NCBI GenBank assembly: GCA_032690845.1
Contig: CM064430.1
Span: 9,720,949-9,784,948, forward strand
From: Eleusine coracana subsp. coracana
Lineage: Eukaryota > Streptophyta > Magnoliopsida > Poales > Poaceae
Direction: 5' to 3'
DNA length: 64,000 nucleotides
Program-made: the position numbers and the translations under genes
Notes under the pieces: generated by a model
Database searches by the model: none
Told to the model about the DNA's origin: nothing
The model's input: the letters and a program-made list of their open reading frames with translations, nothing else
Shown: positions 34,163 through 46,288 of the stretch, one piece after another
How the letters are laid out: each line of letters opens with the position of its first letter
Position numbering within the stretch: the first letter of the stretch is position 1

Positions 34163-35716
34163 CATTTTATTCTATTATCTAAAAAATTTCAAAATATCAA
34201 TACAATATTGTAGAATCACTTCTTTTGTCATATGGTATTGATCAATAATAAATTGAAATATAGATACAAGTATCATATAAAACAAAACAGAGGCAATTTA
34301 ATGTCTCATGCTAGAATATACTCTGTCAATTTGAACTAAATGACATGTCTTATTTTACAATAACCTGTGTTTGATAGAGAAGTATTTATTAATAATTTTA
34401 GCTAGTGTACTGTTGGATTATATAGAAATAAGGACAAAAAGTATGATATATAATAAAAAGACCTAAATAGTACCTCAAAACCTCAAAAAATGCAATGCTA
34501 TCCTACTAATATAGTAATAATAGAGTTCGAATCAGATAGTAGCCATTGGTAGATGCACTTTTGGTAAACCAATCATTGCTGCTTGAAAGTATAAAAATGT
34601 CTTGCAAGATAATTTTACAGTATTATAAATTGCCCTCATCACCCTATAATTATTACAAAAATATCTAAAACGCTCACTAAATATTTTATTAAATGAAGCA
34701 TTCATCCATCCATGTGTGAGGTGACAATATATGTAAAATCTGTAGCCATTGGTATATCTCCTATGCATTATATCACTATATCAATCTGCATGGTGGTGCC
34801 GTTCTATCTTTTTATTAATTATTACAAGAAAGTATATTCTATCATGTTTTAGTATAAATGCTCACACGTCTTGTCTCTTTCACCTACGAGGAGATATCCA
34901 AGTTATCTTGTTTTCAAACCTTCTTCCAAGGTTAAGTAAGGTAATATATTTCAACAACAATTAAAACATATGTATTGACTGTTCTAAAAAAGTTTTTAAT
35001 ATTGTTGAATGTTTAATTCTCTTAGAGAAGGCAGTCTGCACATGTGTATATATTTCTCGGCAGCCTCGTCCAATAGGTTCCATTCTCTAGTAATGTTCTT
35101 TTATATTATAGTCTTGCACTGTGCATCCAACAAATCAGAGAAACTTTGAACAATGCAATCCAAGATTACACATGACACCTTTCTTTCTGACAAATTTGAG
35201 ATAGTAAGATGCCTAAAAGTTATTTTCTAATTATGATAATCTGAACAGAGATTCAAAAATATATTATATCTGACATAAGATGTGTGGTAGTCTTTGTTGT
35301 TATCTTGCTCGTTAAAGTCATGCATGTCTTGATTGGATGCATGACCAAAACAATGATTCAATCAGATGAGAAATATAGCGGTGGCATGCACTGTTGTGTG
35401 TACCTGGAAACAGTAATGTAGCGTTAATGGCACCATATATGCCGGATGGACTTGCTGTCTTATATCAATAATGGGTGTCGCAGCACTAAGTACATGGCAC
35501 ATGTTTTCTGAGACATCTTTGTATTCTTAGTACCTGGATGCCGATTCTTTGCGTACTTGCATAGAAGCCACACCATCAAGCTGAAAGAGGGTTCAGCAGA
35601 AACACGCCATGGAATCAGAAGGAATGTTTGAGGCTAGAGCATCTCCTTGATATGGTCCGGCAGCCGAACACGCATGGCTCTTGAAGGTAGAAATCGCTGA
35701 TCAAGTATATAGCAGT
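34163..35716. other. AT-rich sequence, probably Helitron body and intergenic DNA
   Basis: No long frame and no domain recognised. The left part likely continues the Helitron ending at 33870. Confidence 0.35.
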
Positions 35717-35721
35717 AATAG

Positions 35722-36551
35722 TGTTGACACCGAGTAGCGCCGTTAAACACCAGTACGCAAATATGTAGCAACGCGTGGCTGAGTCTGCCGAAACCGGATC
35801 CTCCGGTTTTCACAGGCTCACCGTAAAAACCAACAAACGCCAACCCGGGAGGGACCCTGTCAAGGCAAGCATACTCTTGGGTTATCCTAGCATCGGCAGG
35901 CCAGCTAGAACGCCTTCAAACACCGTAAAGATGAAGAAGAACAGCAATTAGGATTGAAATTGGAATTTAGGATAGAAAGCAAAAGAATAGAGATAAAGGT
36001 ATAGATTGATTTGTTTTGATTGGGTATGGATGCCTCAATCGGCCGTGGCCCTTTGTATATAAAGGGTGGGAGGTTTTGCCCCGTAAGAAACCGAGATTTA
36101 CATGATTTACGTGAAGAAAACTAACTCTAACTCGGTCTGGACCGTGAAAACCGGACCCTTCGGTTTACAAAACTGGACCATCCGGTTTTATAGTCTGTGA
36201 GCATCTTCAATATGTCATAACTTCCTCGTCCGGACTCCAAAATAGGCGTTCCATATATCTGTTTTGATCGTCTCGATAAGGGCTTCATCGTGAAAACCTC
36301 AAATAAGTATTTTGCCTTGATCTTCATACCTATTCATGCACTTCTTTGTTTGTCAAGTGAAACTTAGCCAAAATACTTAAGAAATATGCTCACAACCTGC
36401 AAAATATGTCTAAATACCAAATATATAAAATAATCAACATTAGCTTTGATTTAGACAATTTTGACTATTATTTATCTACCAAAACCGGATGCTCCGGTTT
36501 TATAAACCGGACACTCCGGTTTTCCCAGAATGTATATTTTGGTCGTCGACA
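35722..36551 (-). repeat. 3' LTR of the gag-only element
   Basis: Begins tgttgacaccgag and ends gtcgtcgaca. It aligns throughout with 39495-40323. It contains several AACCGG...CCGGTT palindromes and a ctttgtatataaag core-promoter-like palindrome near 36050. Confidence 0.9.
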
Positions 36552-36571
36552 CATGCCCCCCTGTTTTTTGG
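36552..36571 (-). other. Polypurine tract of the gag-only element
   Basis: On the minus strand a purine run (aaaaaacaggggggcatg) directly precedes the 3' LTR. Confidence 0.65.
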
Positions 36572-36748
36572 TAAAAGTTGTGTGCCAAAAAAAATATTCT
36601 TGTAGACCAAAATATCCCAAGGACTATGATCATCATAATTTATCGACTATATAATTTTTTTTTTCTAAGGACGATAACAAAACTTTATCCGCCAAATTTT
36701 ATTCTAAGGGCGATAATAATATTCTAGCGGTCATAAATGCTATATTGC

Positions 36749-37180
36749 TCAAACTAAAGCTAAATTTACCTGCTTAAGCCGCCACTCTTTCCGCGTTGAC
36801 CTTGCTGGTATCATTGCAATATGTGGTTTTGGGGAACACAAGGATTTTATCTCCTCAATGATTTTATTCCTTTGTTGCTCCAGCTGGTGTTCCATTTCTT
36901 CCATATTGCGTAGACGTTGCAACCTTCGCTTTTGATTGTGTGTCAAACCAGAGGGACACCACCTCGGCTGTAAATACTTAGAAAGAGGGCTGCTACAAGC
37001 ATCTACATGATTAGTAGGTTTTGGAGTAATTTGAACAGAATTATTTGTAATTTGGGATTTGTTCTGATCATCTACAAGAACCGGTCCTTTAAATACACCA
37101 TGAACAGCCACATCCACACTACCAATTCTAACCATGTTATTGATTGTGGCTTGCTGGATATTTGATTGCTCTTGACTCAA
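36749..37180 (-). CDS. Second open frame of the gag-only element, unknown function
   Basis: 143 residues starting MSQEQSNIQQ. Includes basic stretches (HNQKRRLQRLRNMEEMEHQL) that may form a coiled coil, and ends VNLALV. I recognise no domain. It follows the Gag pieces in the same direction. It might be the C-terminal Gag extension of Tat-type elements or an accessory frame; a short decay product is also possible. Confidence 0.4.
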   Translation of the reverse strand: MSQEQSNIQQATINNMVRIGSVDVAVHGVFKGPVLVDDQNKSQITNNSVQITPKPTNHVDACSSPLSKYLQPRWCPSGLTHNQKRRLQRLRNMEEMEHQLEQQRNKIIEEIKSLCSPKPHIAMIPARSTRKEWRLKQVNLALV

Positions 37181-37308
37181 AGAAAATATAGTATGACCTT
37201 TTAATGACCGATTGAATCGGTCGTTTGACTTATATATTTTGACAAAAGGTAATCAAAAGTAGGTTTAAATTTTACCTCTTTGTTCAGCACTTTCTTCTGA
37301 GTCACTTT

Positions 37309-39424
37309 CTAATGGTCCATCTCATGATCTCTCGGTTTGAGCATTTTTGAACTTTGACCAAAACCGAACCCTCTGGTTTGGGAAACCGGAGTATTCGATT
37401 TTTCCTGGACAGCAGGATAAACCGAGCTTTTGACCTTGCTTACTTGCCCCCCGAGTCCATAAGCTTTTATGGTGATTTTGAGAGACTCTTTACCACTAGA
37501 ATCTTTCTCAAGCACTACCTCACGTGTTGGAATCTTGTCAATCCTAATCTTCGGTCTTTCTTCACCAATGACCACATTTTTACCTTTAGTAGTATCAGCT
37601 TGTTCTGGCCGAATCAGGACTTTTGCATTACATAGATCAATAGTATTAATAGGAAATGGAGAAGTATCTACTTGCATTTTTTTAATACCTAATCGTCTTT
37701 ATTGATGACCGATTGTATTTGTCTCCGGAATATATTGCAATCATTTATGGCATGAGAATAAGAATTATGCCACTTACAATAAGCACGCCGCTTCAGTTCC
37801 TCAAGCGGCGGTATAGCGTGAGATAATCTAATTTTTCCAATTTTTAGTAGTTCATCAAAAAATTTATCACACTTTGCTACATCAAAAGTAAATTTTTTAT
37901 CTTGCCAATTCTTATGAACCGGCTTTAGGGAAGCACAAGTGTGAGACTTATCCTTTGGTGACCAAGAAAATTCAGCAACATAAACATCATTATCTTCATC
38001 ATCTGATCTATCCGAATCATTAGTTATCACATGAATATTAGTGCGATCAGATTTAGTCTTGACAAGATCTCTAGTTTCTTTACTTCGGCTTTCTTGAGCC
38101 AAAGCTTTTTGTAATACTTGGTTAACTGTAGCAAAATCATGGTCATCTATTTTTTCCTTAATGTAAGAACATAAGCCATTAAATGCTAAATCAGCTAAAT
38201 CCTTTTCAGAGAATGTGAGTCTAAAACATCGGTTTTTTATGTCTCTAAACCTTTTAATGTAATTAGCAACTGATTCATCATGTTTTTGCCTAACCGATGT
38301 TAAATGAGAAAGTTTCAATTTATTTTCTCCACTATAAAAATGATCATGAAATTTCTGCTCTAATTGCTTCCATGTAAAAATAGAATTAGGTGGTAAAGCA
38401 GAAACCCATGAAAAAGAAATACCGGACAAAGATAGTGGGAACAATCTAATTTTTAAGTAATCAGCCAACTAGCTTCACCTAGTTGTGCTAAAAATTGACT
38501 AATATGCTCCCATGTAGTCCTATTATCTTCCCCGTTAAATTTAACAAAATCAGGCACTTTAAATCCAGGAGGATATGGTTGAGAATCATAAACTTCGGGA
38601 TATGGTTTTTGATATGTACGAGTTCGGCTACTTGGCTCTATACCATATTGATCACGTAATAACTTAGCCAATTGTTCATGAACATGCTCAAGAGAGTATT
38701 GTCCATGTGGAGTTTGTACATGAGAAGCAACTGGCTGTGTAGTTGAAGTTTGATAAGGATTGATACTTCGGTTTGGTAAAGCCGAAGCTGTCGCACCACT
38801 AGATCCTACATTACTAGGTGTGACTAAAATTCCTCCAGTATTGACTGAATTAAGGTAATTACGGCCATCTTGATTATTATTATTATAGAGAGTACCAAAA
38901 CTAGCAGGATTAGTACTATCTTTATGAGCACTAAGTTCAGTAGATTCATGTTGTTTCTTATTAAATTCATCATTAGCTCGCAACATGGCAGCACGAACTT
39001 TGCTGTCTAAATTGCTCTCTAATCGGCTATCTATACTACCATCAATTTGTTATTGCAAACTATTAGCTATCCTAGCATTAACAACCTGATCAACCATATG
39101 AGCAATATCTTCAGCAGATAAAGTAGTAGGAGGTGGACTGCTCTTAGTACTTACATTAGTAGTGTCGATGGAGGGTAGAACGACTGTCTTGATTTGAGTC
39201 ACCACGCCATGCCGATCCTTCTTGAAGCTTGAAAGAAACATGTTCAACTCCTCATCATCACGAGCCTTCTTGAGCCTCAACTCCTCCTCTTCACGTGCCT
39301 TCTTGATCTTGAGCTCCTCCTGATCACGGGCCTTCTTGCTTTCCTCAAACGACTTGCAAAGTTCTTCAGGTATCTCTTCTAATGAAGTCCTGATAACGTT
39401 CTTCGCGCTAATGTTGGAACTCAT
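37309..39424 (-). pseudogene. Gag-like polyprotein, disrupted
   Basis: The likely start is MSSNISAKN at about 39424, inside an open frame that begins in the LTR. A charged coiled-coil-like region (KKARDQEELKIKKAREEEEL) follows. Next comes a low-complexity region, then the retrotransposon Gag core: TWEHISQFLAQLGEAS, FSWVSALPP, WKQLEQKFHDHF and SVRQKHDESVANYIKRFRD. A zinc-binding-like CKWHNSYSHAINDC lies near 37740. Downstream MQVDTSPFPINTIDL continues to 37309. Lesions: an in-frame TAA at about 39050, a single-base frameshift near 38465, and a stop plus frame change at a run of seven A near 37680. In an intact relative Gag would form the particle; this copy is broken. Confidence 0.8.
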
Positions 39425-39469
39425 AATCAAGATAGATGAATTCGGCTTTGCAAAAACCTGAATTTCTCT

Positions 39470-39489
39470 TCCCCAGCGGAGTCGCCAAA
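39470..39489 (-). other. Primer-binding site of the gag-only element
   Basis: On the minus strand, TTTTTGGCGACTCCGCTGGGG lies four to six bases inside the 5' LTR (within 39468-39490). Similar TGGCGACTC... primer sites are typical of Tat/Ogre-type gypsy elements. Confidence 0.6.
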
Positions 39490-39494
39490 AAGCG

Positions 39495-40323
39495 TGTTGA
39501 TGCCGAGTTGCACCGTTAAACACGAGCACGCAAACGTGCAGCAACGCGCGGCTGAGTCCGCCGAAATCGGACCCTCCGATTTCCAAAACCGGAGCCTCCG
39601 GTTTTCACGGGCTCACCGTAAAAACCAACGAACGCCTGCCCGGGAGGGACCCCGTCAGGGCAAGCGTACTCTTGGGTTGTCCTAGCATCGGCAGGCCAGC
39701 TAGAACACCTTCAAATGCCGTAGAGACGAAGAAGAACAACAATTAGGGTTGAGATTGGAATTTAGGGTAGAAAGCAAAAGAATAGAGATAAAGGTGTAGA
39801 TTGATTTGTTTCGATTGGGTATGGATGCCTCAATCGGTCGTGGCCCTTTGTATATAAAGGGTGGGAGGTCTTGCCCTGCAAAAAACCGAGATTTACATGA
39901 TTTACGTGAAGAAAACTAACTCTAACTCGGTCTGAACCGTGAAAACCGGACCATCCGATTTTATAGTCTGTGAGCATCTTCAAAATGTCATAACTTTCTC
40001 GTCCGAACTCCAAAATAGGTGTTCCATATATCCGTTTTGATCGTCTCGACAAGGGCTTCATCGTGAAAATCTCAAATAAGTATTTTGGCTTGATCTTCAT
40101 ACCTTTTCATGCACTTCCTTTTTTGTCGAGTGAAACTTAGCCAAAATACTTAAGAAATATGCTCACAACCTACAAAACATGTCTAAATATCAAATATATA
40201 AAATAATCAATATTAGCTTTGATTTAGACAATTTTGACCATTATTTGTATGCCAAACCGGATGCTCCGGTTTTGTAAACCGGACACTCCGGTTTTTCCAG
40301 AATGTATATTTTGGTCATCAACA
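39495..40323 (-). repeat. 5' LTR of the gag-only element
   Basis: Begins tgttgatgccgag and ends gtcatcaaca. Nearly the same as 35722-36551, with scattered substitutions and one small extra block (a second cctccg palindrome near 39580). Confidence 0.9.
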
Positions 40324-40328
40324 AATAG

Positions 40329-41670
40329 TTTTTTTCCTCTTGTAACACAGAGACAAAATATGAGAGTCGAGCGTACGCACCCAGAGTACATGGCTGCACT
40401 GTCATTGCCACCAGCCACCACTAATCATCCGGTGTGGCACTTTCCTAACAGATGAACTGCTTTTTTCATGGCCAGGCATTCACGAAACTGCCTCTTCCCT
40501 AGATTAGGTTCATCAAACTGGTAACATGGTCCAAAAGAGGGTGGTGTCGGCACCGATCCATGGCCACGGAGACAACGATGGATTCCAGTTGACAAACAAC
40601 AAACTAAAGGTGTGATGAGATCGGATGACCTAAGGCCAGCAGATGATGATGGCGATCACGAACTTCTGAGGATGACGTGCTTTTGCGTTCTTTGAGGTTG
40701 CAGGGATTCGTTCATGACTACCTTGATCGAAACAGAGGAACTCATTTACATATGTAGGGTTATGGGAGAGACAGAGGTGGGGGATGGCGTGGAGGCTGGC
40801 AGAGATATGGAAGTATCAGATTAATGGTTGGATGTTTAAATGAGTAGTGGATCAAGGGCCGGATATTTTGCTTTTTTATGAGAATTTCTAGACTATTTCT
40901 CTTTTTTTCTAGGCACCATGGTGGAGAGTTTATCTCCTTTTATTATTAATTAAATAGATAGATATGATGCCACCAGCACTGTCTCTGGTCAAACACAATT
41001 TCCTATAAAAAAAAGGTCAAGCACAATTGCATGATCTAGACAAAGGTTGGAATAAGGGTAGAAAGAAAAGGGAGACAGAAGCCAAAATAAAGAAATAAAC
41101 AACATCATTACACCTCCGAAAATTGGAAATCCATGTGTTAATTGTGCTATAGAAGTTCATTTGTTAAGATAGTGTTCATACAGATTTGATTTCCATATGT
41201 TGTCGACAAGTATGGGAGTTGCTAATTTTCAGGTGCCTGAAAGTTTGTGGAACTTTCAGTCACCACTTTTGAGCCATAGATTCTATATCCAATGGTTTCT
41301 AATTATTATACAAAAAATCCTATAAAAATAAAACAAAACACAAAGGAATAAAGCATTGACTGAAAACTTTTAGGCGCCTGCAATCTTGGAAATCCGGATA
41401 AGTATTGTCACAAAATCTTGTTGTCGACCTATATTTAGGTATGAAACAGAAAAACTTGAAGGAAAAAAAGGTTTGGAGAACGCAATCCAGCCCTGATGAG
41501 CATCAATATCAGCTCGGTCTCATTGAAACCCTGGACTTAACCATCCAGGGTCATTCACAAACTGCATCTTATGGCTCCAAAAGTCAGAAAGTCAGATATG
41601 TTGGTGCTTATAATGATTAATAGGGTCACCATGTGCATGTTTACATAGAATGAAAAATATCGTCATCCTA
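40329..41670. other. Intergenic, no gene recognised
   Basis: Short frames only. Two homologous-looking segments, ttcaggtgcctgaaagttt-type at about 41230 and gaaaacttttaggcgcctgca at about 41360, form an inverted pair some 130 bases apart and may be another small MITE. Confidence 0.3.
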
Positions 41671-41880
41671 AAATGTAAGTATTTGTTGACTTTTAAAAAA
41701 TCACGTTTGAGTGTTTGTCTTATCTAAAAAAATTACAAAAAATTATTTATTTTGTTATAATATATGTATTATTATTAGATATATTTTAAATATGATCATT
41801 GTCTTTGTAACTTTTATTAAAAACTTAAATAAACAAAGAGTCAAACATGATTTTTGAAATCAACAAATGTTTACTTATTG
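41671..41880. mobile_element. MITE-like inverted repeat
   Basis: Arms aaatgtaagtatttgttgac (41671-41690) and caacaaatgtttact (41861-41875) are inverted. The flanking inner words aaaatcacgtttgagtg and tcaaacatgatttttga also pair. The ends are diverged and no target duplication is certain. Confidence 0.45.
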
Positions 41881-41945
41881 ATATAGAGGTAGTAAAGTAG
41901 TACAAGAGAAATAAATTATTAGAGAGGACAAAGAGATAAATAGTA

Positions 41946-42915
41946 CTCCCTCTATCTCTACAATCTATTAATTGAGGTACGGTCGTCCACTTCGTGTCCA
42001 CAAAGTTAGAGATTGAATCCAAATCGGTTTTCTACCTTCTATATCAAGTACCGAATTTCAAAAATCATAACTCTCACGTTTGGAGTTCAAATGAGGCAAA
42101 CTCGGACTCTACCTCGTATCTCTTAAAATGTTCTACAACTTTGGTATTCAAGAAAAGTCCAGATCCCGTAGTTTTAATTTCCAAATATGTGATGCAAAAA
42201 TATTTGTTCTGATTCGGACTCCTGTGCGCAGGTCTCTATGCGGGGCTCATATCTCCTAGCTATGTAGTCTAAATAATATGATTCATATATGTTTCGAAAA
42301 GGTCTCGACGAGATCTACAACTTTTGTGTTTTAACTTTTTTTATTAGAGTAAGTATTCAATTTCAAAATTGCGTTGCAATGCAGTTCTATTTCTGGACTC
42401 CATGAATTGATTTTTTCTTCAGATAAAGCTTCTAGAATATGGTAAAAAATAGTGATAAAATTGTTACTTTTGACATATAAAATGATATACTAAGAAACAT
42501 CGATGGTAATATAAATATAATCTTTCATGTAAAAATATCAATAATATTATATATATCTAATAATTATATTATATAAAGAGTGTTTTGTTTTTTAAAATCC
42601 GTAGCAACGCACGGACACTTTGCTAGTCCCAGTATATTTGACGTTGTAGCATCATACGTTTTTCATATTATTTGATGTTTTCACCTAGTATGCGTTTTCT
42701 TCTTAATTTTTACTCCATTGGGCACACGTATCAAGATCGCAACTCTTCCTAACCACACGATGCCTTGTTTTCTATTTTTTTAGTACTTGTCACATGGAGC
42801 ACTAACGTTTCTTGTTTTCTATGGGTCTGAGGCAGCAGATCTTTGTCTCGGCAGATTCCTTTTCTTGGTTGCGATGCAGAACGCTACAACGTCAAATATA
42901 TAGGGATGGAAGAAG
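41946..42915. mobile_element. Stowaway MITE split by a Helitron
   Basis: The left end ctccctcta (41946-41954) and the rest from 42627 (tcccagtatatttgacg) together give a normal Stowaway end. The inverted right end at 42883-42915 contains gctacaacgtcaaatata. TA flanks are at 41944-41945 and 42916-42917. Without the insert the MITE is 298 bp. Confidence 0.8.
41955..42626 (+). mobile_element. Non-autonomous Helitron, 672 bp, exact ends
   Basis: Begins tctctacaatctattaatt (TC start). It ends with hairpin tccgt-agcaacgc-acgga (42598-42615) followed by cactttg and CTAG (42623-42626). It lies between A (41954) and T (42627), as Helitrons do. The interrupted MITE fixes both ends independently. No open frame of note, hence no replicase. 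Confidence 0.85.
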
Positions 42916-42917
42916 TA

Positions 42918-43489
42918 GTATGTAAAATAAAATTGTAAAATACTAGGTGTCGCTCTCCTTATTTTGGCCGGTGTGGCCATGATGCAAGATAAACGCGTCA
43001 CCGACGATTAGCATGGCCGCCCTCCAACGACGTCGTCCGTAAGTCAGTTAGCACCGGAACCTTTCCCTCCTGTTGAGGTACGAAAATTGGTTGACTGAGG
43101 AGACCAGCCGTCCTCATGGTCAGGCCCGAAGGAGAAGGGCTGCCTTCCCCCGTGCGTTTGACGGATCAGCTCCTCACGACTTCTATGGATCCAGACGATA
43201 GTGAAGACAACTTCAAGCACGAGAAAGAAAGGAGTCAGATCAGATCGTTTGGGGACTTAATTTATGCGCACACCTTACCTCACCCGTATAAAGCTTCGGT
43301 GGTAAACCTTCATGGTGTAGCGTGGAAGCTGCCGTCTGCCGAACTTGCTGAAAGATCATCATGGATAGGAACTGCTGCAAGGATGTGACATTGATGCCGC
43401 GCACCAGCTTTAAGTTCCAGGTGCTGAATGAGATAGTTGTTTTTTGTCCCTTTTTGTTTATTCCAACATAAACTGAAGATTTTTTGGTT
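42918..43489. other. Intergenic; small frame at 43116-43388 of unknown value
   Basis: A 90-residue plus-strand frame starting MVRPEGEGLPSP has no recognised domain. No promoter or splice evidence supports it. Confidence 0.3.
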
Positions 43490-43619
43490 TAAGGGCTTGT
43501 TTGGGAACCACCTTTTCCCTAGGGAAACCGGCCCAATCCCTAGGGACACCGTGGCCCATGAATTTTTTTTCCTCACCAAACCCGACCGGCCTTTTGGATG
43601 CACCATGGATAGAAATTCC

Positions 43620-44837
43620 ACAGCCTATTGAAACCCTATCCCTAGCAAAATCACGGGAAAAAGAAAATCACCTCACCGGATCAAGCGAAATTCCCCGTCG
43701 TCGTCTCGCTCGGTCGCCGCCTCGCCCCGCCCAGCTTTGTCGCCTCGCCCCGCCTCGCTTCGTCCCGGTGGCCATCCCCCGTCGCGCTGCCCCGCCCCAC
43801 CTTGGTCACCACCCCGCCCGATCGCCGCCTCGCCTCGATTGCCACCCCGCCCGATCACCGCCTCGCCTCGGTCGCCGCCCCACCTGGTCGCCACCCTGCC
43901 TTGGTCGTTACCTCCATCGTCGTTCGGATCCACCCCGCTCAGCACCAGGGCTCCTCCAAGTACTATCGGGTGAGACCCTCCCTCCTCTCACAAGATCTGG
44001 TCAGCTAATCAATGAGTATGTCCATGTTAGCCATCGGTGTTGTTTTCCACCACAACATTTCCAGATTTATCGTCTTCTTTCTTCCCTGCCGGCTGTAGCA
44101 CCAAAACAACTCCAACCTCAGATCTATCCCCTTCAATGACGACCTGCAGGGTGGTGATGCCAAGCGTGCGATGAAGGAGACTGTGTTGACTTTGAGCGAC
44201 GACAACCGCAACAGCTAGGACGTCTACTGAGATCTTTGGTTCACTTAGCTCGATTCAAGAATTGCTCACGTTCCTCACAGTGACCAGGTATGGTTACACT
44301 TGAATTGTCGAGTGAGTCCAAAGCTTTATTCACAACAAGAATTAACAGCAGCATCTCTATTTATTCTGTATGACCATCTCATGTTCTTTAACTATTTACT
44401 GTTAGTAATTCTCTGCATTGACTATGGACTAGGTTTCACTCATCGAGTGCTCATGTATATGTTTTGGTACTGCTTTGTTTAACCTATGTTCCCTTAACTG
44501 ATACATTTGTCAAAGCAAAGAAACAAAAGCTCTAGTCTGCTAGCTGTTTGTCTGTTCTATTTTAGCGCATCTTTAGTTCTTGTTGCCAGCTATATCTCTT
44601 TTTCTGATACTCTCTTGCATGCTCGTACTTAGTGTATAACTGATCTGTTATACCCATGATCTATTGCTGTTGGTAAACAAAAAGAATTTTTCTTTTGCCT
44701 AATTGTAGCTCTAGTAATTTGGTGTGTATCCATTTATCCTTGTCAAATGCTAGATAATGGACTGCAGAAGTTATACATTCTGACAACTTATTGGTAATAC
44801 ATATCTAAATTTTTTCTAAATATGTTAATTTTAGATA
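43620..44837 (+). other. 5' noncoding part of the PIF/Harbinger element
   Basis: Contains a CG-rich stretch at 43690-43980 with a ccccgcctcg-type repetitive pattern, and AT-rich sequence after it. A 212-residue frame (43501-44139) is Pro/Arg/Ser-rich, has no domain, and is probably compositional. This region likely holds the promoter and a 5' UTR intron. Confidence 0.45.
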
Positions 44838-46170
44838 ATGAGATCTAGGAATGAGATTTTGGAATATAGGAGGGAGAAAATTAAGAAATTTATGAAGATG
44901 GAGGAAGAAGAGGATGATGAATTATTTCTTGTTATTGTTCTTGCCTTACTTCAAGGTCTTAATGATGAAAAAGACCAGATACATACTTCGGAATATACTG
45001 GTGCCAAAAAGACGAAAGAAATTCTTGCGGTACATGAGAGTTGGTGTAAGAGTGAGTTTCGTATGGAGCCACACATATTTAAGAAAGTATCAAATTATCT
45101 TAGAAGAGAGGGTCTATTGCATGATACATGTGGAGTTGCTGTTGAAGAGCAGCTTGGAATATTTATGTTCATGATCTCACACAATGCTAGCAATGGAAGG
45201 CTGCAAAAGACCTTTCAGCATAGCGGGGAAACGATCCATCGACACGTGAAGGCTGTTTTTGATATAATCCCTACTCTCACATCCAGATTCATCAAACTTC
45301 CCAACCCCAATGTAACTCATCCCAAGATTATATCGGACAATTTATTTTGGCCATTCTTTAAGGTAATCCGTCCATACCCACCAGATTAAACCATTTCCCT
45401 TCTCTCAACCCATTCTCTATCCCTCAACCATTTCTTTGCTTATGTGCAGAATTGCATTGGTGTTATTGATGGTACGCATGTTCCCGTAAAAATTGTAGAA
45501 GAAAGCCCCCCCCCCCCCCCAATATAGGAATAGGAAAGGCACATTATCTCAAAATGTCATGGTAGCATGTGACTTTGATTTGAACTTCACATTCATCTCA
45601 TGCGGATGGGAAGGGTCAGCATCTGATGCTGGGGTCCTTAGATCTGCTATTACCAAAGGTTTTCATGTTCCAAATGGAAAATATTACCTTGTTGATGGAG
45701 GCTATGCTAACACACAGTCATTCCTTGCTCCATATCGTGGTGTTCGATACCACCTAGCTGACTTTACGAGACAACGCTCATCTCGAAGAACTGTATATGC
45801 AGATTACAAGGAGCTCTTCAATCATCGTCATGCACTTCTTAGAAACCATATCGAGAGGGCTATTGGGGTATTAAAGAAAAGGTTTCAGATTCTTAAAGTG
45901 GGTACTCATCATCCAATTGAATCTCAAGTTAGGATTCCAGTTGTAGCTGCAGTGTTCCATAACTTGATTAGAAGCCTAAATGGAGATGAAGACTGGTTGG
46001 ATCACCAACCTGTTTATATCCAGTCCAAAGATTTTGTTGATTTGCCAGAGGGAGATACTAACTACCAGAATGATGTGCAATCTTTAAATTCACAAGCAAC
46101 TTCTAGAAATGTTCTTAGAGACCAAATAGCTATGGAAATGTGGGAGCACTACACTCAGAATCGTGCATGA
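44838..46170 (+). pseudogene. PIF/Harbinger (HARBI1-like, DDE_Tnp_4) transposase, frameshifted
   Basis: Exon 1 runs 44838-45362, an 87-base GT-AG intron 45363-45449 and exon 2 45450-46170. Exon 1 holds the helix-rich N-terminus with ending SDNLFWPFFK. Exon 2 starts NCIGVIDGTHVPV, with the first catalytic Asp. The second Asp is in SASDAGVLRSA and the Glu in HIERAIGVLKKRFQIL, so a DDE triad is readable. At 45506-45520 a run of 15 C shifts the frame; downstream the expected RNRKGTLSQNVMVACDFD is in another phase. A C-run of this length is prone to slippage, so length variation between alleles or reads is likely. The protein ends HYTQNRA. In the family the transposase cuts at TAA-type sites with its Myb partner. 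Confidence 0.87.
45363..45449 (+). other. Transposase intron
   Basis: Begins gtaatccgtcc and ends tatgtgcag; removing it joins FWPFFK to NCIGVIDG in frame. Confidence 0.75.
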
Positions 46171-46288
46171 CAAATTCTTGTTTATGTAATGTATTGCTTA
46201 TCAAATTCATGTTTTTAGTTTTTTAACACAAATTCTCTATTGTATTATCTTATAATTAGCTTGTTTATTTTTTTCTTGAATTGCAGGA

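Larger units (their letters stand above)
35722..40323 (-). mobile_element. Complete gag-only (non-autonomous) Ty3/gypsy-type LTR retrotransposon
   Basis: Two 830-bp LTRs (35722-36551 and 39495-40323) enclose 2.9 kb and are flanked by the identical 5-bp word aatag (35717-35721 and 40324-40328). The element reads right to left: primer site at about 39470-39489, Gag-type frames 39424-37309, a further frame 37180-36749, and a polypurine tract at about 36552-36571. No protease, RT, RNase H or integrase is present, so it would depend on a relative for these. The Gag segment with YCKWHNSYSHAINDC and MQVDTSPFPIN resembles Tat-lineage gypsy elements such as the RIRE2 group; lineage is from memory of these motifs. 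Confidence 0.88.

Noticed and set aside
33870..35250. Possible Helitron 5' end at the gaacagaga|t near 35245
   Set aside because: Fits TC next to A only loosely and lacks the usual tctctac start; not supported by any other evidence.
43501..44139. 212-residue plus-strand frame at the left of the PIF/Harbinger element
   Set aside because: Pro/Arg/Ser-rich and driven by GC-rich repeats; no domain; overlaps the element's terminal region.
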